Below, piece after piece: positions 1-8,942 of a DNA stretch of 64,000 bases; position 1 is the stretch's first letter, and every line of letters begins with the position of its first letter. The translations under genes and the position numbers were made by a program. The stretch is from Rhodoferax sp. (GTDB lineage Bacteria > Pseudomonadota > Gammaproteobacteria > Burkholderiales > Burkholderiaceae_C), in NCBI GenBank assembly GCA_031291295.1, contig JARLJI010000026.1, forward strand, positions 1 through 64,000. Direction: 5' to 3'. Under the pieces are notes generated by a model that saw only the letters and a list, made by a program, of their open reading frames with translations, was not told the origin of the DNA and made no database searches.

Positions 1-92
1 AGCATCCGACCCGCCTTCAATCGTTTCTTCGCCGCTTCGCTCAATCGTTTTTGCATCACGCCAATATTCTCCAGCATTGCTATTGGAGACAT
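1..92 (-). CDS. 5' end of a possible transposase or HTH protein (partial, runs off the left edge)
   Basis: An ATG at 92 (minus strand) opens a frame that stays open for 30 codons to the window edge. The visible peptide begins MSPIAMLENIGVMQK and ends RLKAGRML. A basic helix with a KAGRML-like end resembles the start of the N-terminal winged helix of some IS630-type transposases, but this is only a resemblance. It lies directly beyond the point where the aldolase gene at 124-672 loses its homology, so an inserted element would fit. It could equally be an unrelated gene start. Confidence 0.3.
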   Translation of the reverse strand, partial: MSPIAMLENIGVMQKRLSEAAKKRLKAGRM

Positions 93-123
93 AACGCTTG
101 AAACGCTCAGCGGTTGTCACGAT

Positions 124-672
124 TTACGGAAATATCAATAGTACATCCTTGGTCCCGATGTCGGCAACGAGCCGTTGCTGCTCGTCGTCATCAAGGGCGA
201 TGCCTTCGAAGTCGTGGTATGCAACACGTTCGTATACCTTGAACGCGTTCTGGGAAATCGGCAGCAGGCCGTGCGCCTGCGCGGCCACGCCGACGCCCGC
301 CGCTGTATGGGTGTGCAGCACGCACCCCACCTCGGGCCGCGCCATATGGATGGCGCCGTGGATGACAAAGGCTGCGGGGTTGACGTCCAGGCCCGCGTCC
401 TCCGAAAGTCGCCCATGCACATCGACCTTGACCAAGTTGGACGCCGAGACTTCTTCGTAAAGCAATCCGAAGGGATTGATGAGGTAGTACCCGTGGTCAC
501 CCGGCACGCGCGCCGAGATGTGGTTGTAGATCCAGTCGGTCATCCGGAAGTGGGCGATGAGCCGGTAACACGCCGCCAGTTCCACGCGTGCCTCCCATTC
601 TGCGTTGCTGACCAGATCCTTCTGTGCCTTGCGCTGTGCAAGCAGCTGCTTCAACGATTCGTTGTCGACCAT
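124..672 (-). pseudogene. class II aldolase/adducin-type protein, 3'-truncated
   Basis: Starts MVDNESLKQLL at 672, with an AAAGGAAG ribosome binding site about 8 nt upstream. The 182-residue product carries class II aldolase/adducin family features: the YNHISARVPG segment, the NPFGLLYEEV segment and the metal-ligand HTHTAAGVGV motif. Family members are usually about 230-260 residues and continue after KDVLL with an RNHG-type motif. Here the frame instead reads DVLLIFP-stop, so the C-terminal fifth is missing. The break coincides with foreign-looking sequence at the left edge, so a second insertion or rearrangement is likely. IS5-type DNA lies 17 bp upstream of the start, cutting the gene off from the transporter gene that probably preceded it in one operon. 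The substrate cannot be told. Confidence 0.75.
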
Positions 673-689
673 GGTAAATCTTCCTTTAG

Positions 690-705
690 GGCTACGCTGA
701 ATAAG
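690..705 (+). repeat. left terminal inverted repeat of the IS5-family element
   Basis: Outer 16 bp, GGCTACGCTGAATAAG. It pairs with the right end at 1833-1848 (13/16) and is preceded by the TTAG duplication. Confidence 0.85.
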
Positions 706-825
706 CCGCGTCAAAGAACCCACGCGGATCGATGACGGGGCAACCTGGTTCGCGCAGATCGTCAAACGACCTTTCTCGTGGCCCATTGGGCCTGTTTGTC
801 GGGCCTCTCGGCCTGAATTTGGCTC

Positions 826-1797
826 TCATGGGCGCACCTGTGCCAACAGCCGTTGTCTGCCCAGGTAGATATTGGCCAGTGCCAAGGCGGTGAACGCGCG
901 CGTGGCGTTCTTGGCTAAGCCGCGGTAGCGCACCTTGCCAAAGCCCCACAGCCGCTTCACGACGCCGAACACGTGCTCCACCCGCGCCCGAATGCGCGAC
1001 TTGTGGCGGTTCTTGTCTCGGGCCACCTCATCGACGACGACGCCTCGCCGCGTGCGCTGATTCGTGAAGTCTTTGGCCTTGGGCGCCTTGGCACCAATCA
1101 GAGCCTTCTGGCTGGCATAGGCCGAGTCACCATATACGCGCCTCTCCTGCCCATGCAGCAAGTCGGCCAGCGGGTGCTTGTCGTGGACGTTGGCCGCCGT
1201 GACCACCGCGCTGTGCGCCAGCCCGCTTTGGCTGTCCACGCCAATGTGCAGCTTCATGCCGAAGTACCATTGCTTGCCCTTGCGGGTTTGGTGCATTTCG
1301 GGGTCACGCGCCTTGTCCGCATTCTTGGTGGAACTGGGCGCGCCGATGATGGTCGCGTCCACGATGGTGCCGGTGTTGACTTTGAAGCCCCGGGCCTGCA
1401 GTTCCTGCCCCACCTTGGCGAACAGGGCCTCACCGAGCTTGTGGTCATTGAGCAAGCGTCGAAACTTGAGCATCGTGGTGGCATCGGGTACCGGCTCGCA
1501 GCCCAGATCAATGCCCACGAAGCGGCGCAGGCTGGCGCTGTCGTACAGGGCCTCCTCGCAGGCCAGGTCGGCCAGGTTGAACCAATGCTGGATGAAGTGG
1601 ATGCGCAGCATGCGCTCCAGGCCAATGGGCGGGCGTCCGTTGCCGGCCTTGGGATAGTGCGGCTCGATGACTTCACACAGCGCTGACCACGGCACGATGG
1701 TTTCCATAGTCGCCAGGAATTCGTCTCGCCGCGTAGGCTTGCGGTACTGCTCGTATCCTGATTGGTCAGCGGCCATCGCCAGGGTCTGTTGTTTCAT
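826..1797 (-). CDS. IS5-family DDE transposase
   Basis: A 323-residue transposase that cuts and joins the element's ends. The N-terminal region has the IS5-group pattern TRRDEFLATME followed by the conserved dimer/DNA-binding part (IGLERMLRIHFIQHWF). The DDE catalytic core is visible: the first D in TIVDATIIGAPSSTKN (about residue 147), the second in YGDSAYAS (about 225), and the glutamate in the basic stretch RARVEHVFGVVKRLW (about 275). No frameshift or internal stop is seen, so it is probably active. It fills most of the 1159-bp element and reads in the same direction as the flanking catabolic genes. Confidence 0.95.
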   Translation of the reverse strand: MKQQTLAMAADQSGYEQYRKPTRRDEFLATMETIVPWSALCEVIEPHYPKAGNGRPPIGLERMLRIHFIQHWFNLADLACEEALYDSASLRRFVGIDLGCEPVPDATTMLKFRRLLNDHKLGEALFAKVGQELQARGFKVNTGTIVDATIIGAPSSTKNADKARDPEMHQTRKGKQWYFGMKLHIGVDSQSGLAHSAVVTAANVHDKHPLADLLHGQERRVYGDSAYASQKALIGAKAPKAKDFTNQRTRRGVVVDEVARDKNRHKSRIRARVEHVFGVVKRLWGFGKVRYRGLAKNATRAFTALALANIYLGRQRLLAQVRP

Positions 1798-1832
1798 TGG
1801 TATGTAACGCCTCTGTCTCGACGACCGTCGAC

Positions 1833-1848
1833 CTTAATCAGCATTGCC
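1833..1848 (-). repeat. right terminal inverted repeat of the IS5-family element
   Basis: Read on the minus strand from 1848 it is GGCAATGCTGATTAAG. It is followed outside by the TTAG duplication at 1849-1852. The transporter stop codon begins only 6 bp beyond this duplication. Confidence 0.85.
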
Positions 1849-1857
1849 TTAGATTGT

Positions 1858-3240
1858 TCAATTCGTGCCGGTGACGGCCGGACTGGGCCGCAGCAGGAGC
1901 TCGCGCTTCGGGATGTGCCGTTTGACGACCAGGAGAGCGATCAACACAAAGACCATCGCCGAGCCGAGAAGCGCGAGGTAGGCCGTAGCGCCGCCCGCAG
2001 TGATGACTGCTGCGCCCGCAAAGGCACTCAGGATGGCGCCGATTCGCCCGAAGGCAAGCGCGGAAGCAGTGCCTGTGGCTCTGACGCTGGTCGGGTACAC
2101 AAAGGCGCACAGCGCGTACATAGTCGACTGGACGGCATTCACGAACATTCCGTGCACGCCGAAACCGAAGATCAGCAGGTTTGTGTCGTGCGCCACATTC
2201 AAGGTCTGCATCGCGAACGCGCTGGCTGCTGCACCGGCGCAGCAGAGTACCAGTGGCCAGCGGGAGCCAAAGCGGGTGATCGCAACGGCGCAGACGAGGG
2301 CACCGATCACGCCACCCAGGTTGTAGGCGGTCAGGCCCGAGCCGGCGACGGCCATCGACAGCCCTTCCGACGCCAGCATCGTCGGCAGCCAACTAAATGC
2401 GCTGTAGACAGCCATCAAGCACATGAAAAATGCCGCCCAGATCGCCAGCGTGTCACGCGCCATGCCGTCCGCGAAGAGCGCGCTGAATCCTGCACGCTTT
2501 TCGATGACCTGTTCGGCTGCGTCGGCGTAGGTCACATCCCTTGCCATCGGACGACCCATCCGTCCCAGCAGCTTGCCCAACTCACCCCAGCGCGCCGGAT
2601 GGCGTGCGAGATAGCGGGGCGACTCGGGCAGCGTGAACAGCAAGAGGACGCCCAGCGCAATCGGGAAGGTTCCGCCGATGAAGAAAAGGCCACGCCAGCC
2701 GAAGGCCGGAAGGATCTCGCCGGCGAAGAACCCCGCCAGCATGCCGCCAAGCGGCACGCAGACGATCGTTGCGGTAACCGCGAGCGTTCGACGCCGTGCC
2801 GGAGTGAACTCCGCCGTCATCGTGGTTGAACTCGGAAGCGCACCCCCGATGCCGAGACCGGCGATAAATCGCAGTGCAGCGACGGTCAGGACGTCCGGTG
2901 CAAAGCCGATGGAGCACGTGGCCACACCGAAGACAAGGACGCTCGCGATGACCGCCATGCGCCGGCCGAAGCGGTCGGCAAACAAGCCCGCGCAGGCGCT
3001 GCCGATCCCCATGCCGATCAGGCCGGCGGCAACCGCAGGGGCAAAGGCACCGCGAGAGATGCCCCATTCTTTGATCATCATCGGAATCGCGAAGCCGATG
3101 AGCTGGCCATCAAAGCCGTCCATCACGATCGACATGGCGGCAAGGAAAACCACGACCTTCTGCATGGTCGTATAGGCACCATCGTCCAGCAGACGACCAA
3201 TGTCGGCATTACCCTTGAAGGGGATTGCTTGGGAGCTCAT
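1858..3240 (-). CDS. MFS aromatic acid:H+ symporter (AAHS family)
   Basis: A 460-residue, 12-helix major facilitator protein predicted to import an aromatic acid with a proton at the inner membrane. The first helix carries the DGFDGQLIGFAIP signature typical of AAHS members (PcaK, BenK, MhpT type), and loop 2-3 has the MFS motif FADRFGRR. The ATG at 3240 is chosen because AGGAG lies 7 nt upstream; an ATG at 3246 is too close to it. The neighbourhood (benzoylformate decarboxylase, aldehyde dehydrogenase, pobA remnant) suggests (hydroxy)mandelate, benzoylformate or 4-hydroxybenzoate as substrate, which is inference. An IS5-type element begins just past the stop codon. A promoter-like block at 3395-3442 resembles that of the decarboxylase gene. 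Confidence 0.85.
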   Translation of the reverse strand: MSSQAIPFKGNADIGRLLDDGAYTTMQKVVVFLAAMSIVMDGFDGQLIGFAIPMMIKEWGISRGAFAPAVAAGLIGMGIGSACAGLFADRFGRRMAVIASVLVFGVATCSIGFAPDVLTVAALRFIAGLGIGGALPSSTTMTAEFTPARRRTLAVTATIVCVPLGGMLAGFFAGEILPAFGWRGLFFIGGTFPIALGVLLLFTLPESPRYLARHPARWGELGKLLGRMGRPMARDVTYADAAEQVIEKRAGFSALFADGMARDTLAIWAAFFMCLMAVYSAFSWLPTMLASEGLSMAVAGSGLTAYNLGGVIGALVCAVAITRFGSRWPLVLCCAGAAASAFAMQTLNVAHDTNLLIFGFGVHGMFVNAVQSTMYALCAFVYPTSVRATGTASALAFGRIGAILSAFAGAAVITAGGATAYLALLGSAMVFVLIALLVVKRHIPKRELLLRPSPAVTGTN

Positions 3241-3341
3241 GCGCATGCTCCTGAGTTCCAGATACCTGGCAGCGAGCAATGAAGATGGCTGTGCGATCGC
3301 GAGGATTGCGCGACAACCGCTGATGGGATTCGTTCGATCAT
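3237..3341 (-). other. 34-codon open frame with RBS, overlapping the transporter start (possible leader peptide or gene relic)
   Basis: ATG at 3341 with GGAGA upstream, close in sequence to the ribosome binding site of the aldehyde dehydrogenase gene. The frame ends in a TGA that overlaps the transporter ATG (ATGA), so translation could be coupled. The peptide (starts MIERIPSAVV) resembles no family I know. The start sits at nearly the same distance from the conserved promoter block as the decarboxylase start does. It may be what remains of a deleted gene. Confidence 0.25.
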
Positions 3342-3394
3342 GTCTTGTCTCCGATGTTGAGCGCTCTGCCGTCGCCTCGCGCTTTGGTGGAAGC

Positions 3395-3442
3395 AGTGTC
3401 AAAGATTGGCGACTGCCGAAAAATTACTCTTTTGCGGAAAAG
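3395..3442 (-). promoter_or_regulatory. putative regulator-binding promoter block upstream of the transporter gene
   Basis: A gapless 48-bp alignment with 6904-6951 (upstream of the benzoylformate decarboxylase and LysR genes) gives 33 identities. The core at 3428-3442 holds a dyad, CTTTT-N4-AAAAG. This suggests a shared regulator site, most simply the adjacent LysR protein. Confidence 0.45.
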
Positions 3443-3515
3443 GAAAAAACGATGCCTTGTCAACATGACTTCCCAAGCGCGGTCCGCCTCTTCATGGGCG
3501 GTGCCACGGGTGAAC

Positions 3516-5167
<1,652 letters not shown>

Positions 5168-5226
5168 TGGTTTGTCTCCGAATGGTTCATTGAAAGGAAC
5201 GTCAGGATTGATGAGGTAGGTTGTGG

Positions 5227-6846
5227 TCAGGCGACTTGAATCTCCACAACATTCGGCGCACCGCACGACAGCGCCCGCTCAAGCACGTCGCGCAAATCGC
5301 CGGCGTCGCTGACGCGGGTAGCGGCACAGCCCATGCCCTTCGCCAGCGACACGAAATCGATGTCGGGCAACTCGGTCCCCTGGACAACATCGGTGGGAGA
5401 GAACCCGAATACGGGCGCAAAGTCCTGCAGCGCGGCGTAGCGGCGGTTGTTCAGGATCACGAAGGTGATCGGCAGCTTGCGCTGCGCGGCGCTCCACAAC
5501 GCCTGAATCGAGTACATGCTGGAGCCGTCGCCGATCAGGCAGATAACGCGGCTGCCCGGCTTGCCGAGCGCGATACCCACCGCCGCCGGCATGCCGTAGC
5601 CGAGGCCGCCGCTGTCCATCGTGTAGAACGTCTCGGTGCGGGTGATCGGCAGATAGGCCTGCATGACCGGGCGCGCGCTGGGCGCCTCCTCGACCACGAT
5701 GTCCTCCGGCCTTTTCACTTCCGCAAGCGTCTGCAGCGCGTAAGCCACAGATATCAGCGGCGACGGATCCGCCCTCTGCGCGGCGACCCTTGTAGGTGGC
5801 AAAAGGCGGACTTTCGGCGCCGGACGCGCGAGAAGATCCAGAACACCCAGGCGGATGCTGCCGACAGCCGAGATCCCGACCGGCGCCCAGGCTGCCGTAT
5901 CCGGGTCCTCGGTCAGCTGGCACAAAGTTGCGCCGGCCGGGATGTGCGGGCCCGCGCCTTCGACGTGGTACGCAAACGCAGGCGCGCCGATGGCCAGGAT
6001 CAGGTCATGGCCGCCCAGCAATTCGACGATCCGCTCGCGCATGGCGGGCAGGAAGCCGGCGAACAGCCGGTGGTCTTCCGGGAAGCTGCAGCGGCCCGAC
6101 ATCGGCGCCGCCCATACACGGGCGTTGTGCGCCTCGGCCAAGGCAACAACCTCGCTCCATGCGTTGTCACGATCGACCGCGGCGCCTACGACGATTGCCG
6201 GACGATCACTTGCATCCAGAGCGTCGCCGATCTGCGCCAGAACGGCTGGCTGCGGGCGAAGCTCGGTGCTGACGACCCTTACCGGCACGAAACCGGCCGG
6301 TTGGTCCCAGTCGTCGACTGGCACCGAAACAAGTACGGGACCACGCGGCGGCATCATTGCGACGTAGTAAGCCCGCGCGATGGCCAACGGCACGTCTTGC
6401 GCACGGGCGGGCTCGATGCTCCATTTCACATAGGGCTTCGGCAATTCAGTGGCCTGCGCGGACGACAGGAACGGATCGAACGGAAGGATCGACCGCGCTT
6501 GCTGTCCCGCTGTGATCACCATTGGCGTGCGGTTCTTGTGCGCGGTGAAGATGTTGCCCATCGCGTTGCCCACGCCGGCTGCCGAATGCAGGTTCACGAA
6601 GGCGGCGTTGCGGGTCACCTGGGCGTAGCCATCGGCCATGCCGACGACACTGGCCTCCTGCAGGCCCAAGACATAACGGAAGTCACCGGGGAAGTCGCGA
6701 AACATCGGGAGTTCGGTCGAACCCGGATTGGCGAACACGGAGGTCATGCCGAAGCGCCGCATGAGGTCGACGACGGCGTCGCGAACGGTAGCAGTGGTGG
6801 TTTGCGCGGCCGTTTCGACGACGGCGAGCGGTGCAGGTCCGGTCAT
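5227..6846 (-). CDS. mdlC: benzoylformate decarboxylase (thiamine diphosphate enzyme)
   Basis: A 539-residue ThDP-dependent enzyme converting benzoylformate (or its 4-hydroxy form) to the aldehyde and CO2. Residues known from the Pseudomonas putida enzyme are preserved with a constant offset of 17: the serine in NPGSTELP (S43), the cofactor glutamate in LQEASVV (E64) and the histidine in NLHSAAGVG (H87). The second active-site histidine fits GAPAFAYHVEG. The C-terminal ThDP/Mg motif starts GDGSSMYSIQALW and ends in ILNN. It is first in a minus-strand operon with the aldehyde dehydrogenase. A LysR gene diverges 120 bp upstream, so mandelate-pathway-type induction is likely. Other 2-oxo acid substrates are not excluded. 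Confidence 0.9.
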   Translation of the reverse strand: MTGPAPLAVVETAAQTTTATVRDAVVDLMRRFGMTSVFANPGSTELPMFRDFPGDFRYVLGLQEASVVGMADGYAQVTRNAAFVNLHSAAGVGNAMGNIFTAHKNRTPMVITAGQQARSILPFDPFLSSAQATELPKPYVKWSIEPARAQDVPLAIARAYYVAMMPPRGPVLVSVPVDDWDQPAGFVPVRVVSTELRPQPAVLAQIGDALDASDRPAIVVGAAVDRDNAWSEVVALAEAHNARVWAAPMSGRCSFPEDHRLFAGFLPAMRERIVELLGGHDLILAIGAPAFAYHVEGAGPHIPAGATLCQLTEDPDTAAWAPVGISAVGSIRLGVLDLLARPAPKVRLLPPTRVAAQRADPSPLISVAYALQTLAEVKRPEDIVVEEAPSARPVMQAYLPITRTETFYTMDSGGLGYGMPAAVGIALGKPGSRVICLIGDGSSMYSIQALWSAAQRKLPITFVILNNRRYAALQDFAPVFGFSPTDVVQGTELPDIDFVSLAKGMGCAATRVSDAGDLRDVLERALSCGAPNVVEIQVA

Positions 6847-6903
6847 TTTGTGCTTTCTGGCTGTGCACTGCGGAAGTCGCGGTGCTTGTGTCTCGATGGC
6901 TCA

Positions 6904-6951
6904 AGTGTGAAATCTCGCCGCCTTATTGAAAATTGCTTTTTTGAGAAAAAG
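6904..6951 (-). promoter_or_regulatory. putative LysR-type operator/promoter block between mdlC and the LysR gene
   Basis: An AT-rich stretch in the 120-bp divergent intergenic region containing a TTTTT-N4-AAAAA dyad (6938-6950). It aligns without gaps to 3395-3442 (33/48 identical), upstream of the transporter gene. Confidence 0.5.
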
Positions 6952-6966
6952 TCATTACCGTTGCGC

Positions 6967-7902
6967 ATGACTTTCGATCTCCAACATCTCATCGCCTTCA
7001 ACGCCATCGTTTCGTCGGGAAGTCTTGGCCGGGCCGCCGATGCACTGAACGTGACGCAACCCGCACTGAGCCGCACGATTCGCAGGTTGGAGGAGCAGGC
7101 AGGGGCGCCATTGTTCGCGCGTCATTCGAAGGGCATGCAGCTCACAGACGTTGGACGCGCATTGCTGCCTCACGCCGTCCTGTTGCAGCGCGAGTCGGAG
7201 CACGCCAATGAGGACATCAAGGCGATGTTGGGCTTTGCAAAGGGAACCATCCGCGTCGGTGCCGTCGGCAGCATCGCCTGCCTGGTGCTTCCGCTGGCCA
7301 TCGGCAGCATCTGCAAGAAGTGGCCGAGTCTGCAGGTCCAGGTGATCGAAGGGGTGTGGGATCGCCTCGCAAATGCGCTTGCCTCGCATGAGATCGATCT
7401 GGCGCTCGGCGTCGACGTCGACATCGAGGACACCGATGAAATCATGGCCGTCAAGGATTGCCGCTGGGAAGACACCAGCTACGTGGTCGCTGGCTGGCGC
7501 CATCCGCTGCGCAAGAAGCCGATGCTCACGCTGGCGGACACACTGCAGGAGCGCTGGGCCATCCTGCCGAAGGGAACCGGGCCTTTCGAGCATATGAAGA
7601 AGGTGTTTGTGCGGCAGCAACTGCCGCTGCCCAACGTCGTGGTGGAGACCCGCTCCGTCACTGTTCTGAAAAGCCTGATCGGCCGCTCAGGCTTCCTTGG
7701 CTGGATGCCCGAGCCCATGTATGACGCCGAGCAAAAGGCCGGTCTGATCGACGCCCTGGATATACCCGGGGCGAGTGACAGGAGAACGCTGACGGCATTT
7801 CACCGAAAGGCCGGCATTCTACCGGGCCCGTCGATCAAACTCCTCGAGGAATTGCGCTTGCTGACGGTGCCACCCGCGCACGGCGCCCAAAGACGGGCTT
7901 GA
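6967..7902 (+). CDS. LysR-family transcriptional regulator
   Basis: A 311-residue regulator. The winged helix-turn-helix occupies about residues 1-60 (LQHLIAFNAIVSSGSLGRAA, then QPALSRTIRRLEEQ), followed by a periplasmic-binding-protein-like effector domain. The ATG at 6967 is the only start that fits the family; the frame stays open far upstream but there it is antisense to mdlC. Transcribed divergently from mdlC, it most likely controls the decarboxylase/dehydrogenase operon, and perhaps the transporter, in response to an aromatic acid. No effector can be named from the sequence. Confidence 0.92.
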   Translation: MTFDLQHLIAFNAIVSSGSLGRAADALNVTQPALSRTIRRLEEQAGAPLFARHSKGMQLTDVGRALLPHAVLLQRESEHANEDIKAMLGFAKGTIRVGAVGSIACLVLPLAIGSICKKWPSLQVQVIEGVWDRLANALASHEIDLALGVDVDIEDTDEIMAVKDCRWEDTSYVVAGWRHPLRKKPMLTLADTLQERWAILPKGTGPFEHMKKVFVRQQLPLPNVVVETRSVTVLKSLIGRSGFLGWMPEPMYDAEQKAGLIDALDIPGASDRRTLTAFHRKAGILPGPSIKLLEELRLLTVPPAHGAQRRA

Positions 7903-7933
7903 TGTGATCCACAGGACTGCTGGACCAGTTTCG

Positions 7934-8195
7934 TCAGATTTTTGGCACAGGAAGAGTGTCCAGCAGTCGCTCCATGGACAGCCCGATGCCAGGAAGCTCG
8001 CGATCGGTGCCTATCGAGTGCCAAGCCGACAGGCAATCCTTCCGGCGTCAGGCCTGCCGGCAGCGTGAGTCCAGGAACACCAGTGGTGCTGCCGAGGTCA
8101 GTTTTTCGAATCAACGTGCCGAACGTATCAACAGGCTCGGCGCCGTTGATCGAGACCGTAGAGGGACTGATCTTCATGTCGATCAAAGGGGCAGG
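7934..8195 (-). pseudogene. 3' remnant of an amidase-signature enzyme, frameshifted (possibly mandelamide hydrolase)
   Basis: On the minus strand a frame from about 8195 reads PLIDMKISPSTVSINGAEPV and later GVPGLTLPAGLTPEGLPVGL, the C-terminal part of amidase-signature proteins. After LALD the frame breaks. The next frame continues correctly as TDRELPGIGLSMERLLDTLP and ends PKI-stop at 7934. A small deletion at the LALD/TDRE join, where a GPxG-type segment is expected, explains the shift. Only the last 85 or so codons remain of a protein usually over 450 residues. Mandelamide hydrolase of the Pseudomonas mandelate cluster is an amidase-signature enzyme, so this identity fits the context but is inference. 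Confidence 0.7.
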
Positions 8196-8539
8196 CTATG
8201 AACCAATAGCGAGAGTGGACCGGTGGCCGCTATCGGCCGACCGATCCGTCAACAAGCCCAAATTGAATGACCCCTTGCGGGTGCGTTTCGGACCTGCGCT
8301 GCGAAATGCCGAAGGCAGCAGTGGGCCCGTTGTTGGCCACCGCGAACTACCACCGATTGGCAAGTCAATCAACAAAATTCGACATCCAGAAGGCTGCCAC
8401 TGGCGAGTACCCGCTTCCGCTGCACATCCGCCCTTCGTCAGTAGTCCTTCATTGACGGGAATGGGCGCACTCCAGTCAGTCAACGGGTGTGAATGCCTGC
8501 CACAAAGAGGGTGTTCGCAGCGTCCATTACCCAAAACGT
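8196..8539. other. 344-bp stretch with no recognisable gene
   Basis: Between the amidase tail and the methyltransferase fragment no frame gives a recognisable protein on either strand. Short open frames exist but have no good start context and look like junk translation. Probably degraded DNA. Confidence 0.5.
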
Positions 8540-8896
8540 TTACCAGCCTCGCGGTATCAAGCGATATGGCACCTTTTCTTGATACGCCACGTAGCCAGGC
8601 AGGTTCCTTGCCAGGAATTTTTCTTCCTCAAACAGTCGCCATATCAGCGCGGGCACCATGGCGACGACGACAAGCAACCCCCACCACGAACCGAGCGCCA
8701 TCGGTATGCCAAGCAGCATGACGAGGGCGCCGGCGTACATCGGATGCCGCACCAGCGCGTAAGGGCCTGTTGACACCACCTTCTGGTCCGGGGCCAATTC
8801 AATGGTCGCAGAGGTAAACGTATTTTCTTTAAACACGAAGAAAACCACCAGAAAGCCGAGCGCCACAAGCAAGCGCTTTATAGGTAGGATGTTCAT
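8540..8896 (-). pseudogene. C-terminal part of an isoprenylcysteine/phospholipid methyltransferase-like membrane protein
   Basis: The 118-residue frame matches the C-terminal half of the ICMT/PEMT-like family: two hydrophobic segments, the TGPYALVRHPMYAGALVM motif that binds S-adenosylmethionine, and a C-terminal EEEKFLARNLPGYVAY stretch. Family members usually have around 200 residues and several more N-terminal helices. Here the match begins abruptly after MNILPIKR, so the 5' half has probably been lost. It ends near the eutB start on the other strand. It could be a genuinely short member, but its setting at the edge of a degraded region favours a remnant. Confidence 0.6.
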
Positions 8897-8942
8897 CTCG
8901 TTGTTGGGGCCGATGCCAATTAAACATCGGCGACAACCTACC

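Larger units (their letters stand above)
686..1852. mobile_element. IS5-family insertion sequence (690-1848) with TTAG target duplications
   Basis: The element proper runs 690-1848 (1159 bp). Its ends are imperfect inverted repeats: the left end reads GGCTACGCTGAATAAG from 690, and the right end, read inward on the minus strand from 1848, is GGCAATGCTGATTAAG, matching at 13 of 16 positions. Each end is flanked by TTAG (686-689 and 1849-1852), a 4-bp target duplication of the YTAR type known for the IS5 group. One transposase gene fills the element on the minus strand. Intact ends, matching duplications and an intact gene point to recent insertion. It landed between an AAHS transporter gene and the ribosome binding site of the aldolase gene. 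Confidence 0.9.

Noticed and set aside
5221-6966. The LysR frame stays open for some 580 codons upstream of 6967, making a possible 893-residue protein.
   Set aside because: The upstream part is exactly antisense to mdlC, which has full catalytic motifs; LysR proteins start at the helix-turn-helix as placed.
8267-8455. A 62-codon plus-strand frame in the empty stretch after the amidase tail.
   Set aside because: No family resemblance, no ribosome binding site and atypical codon use.
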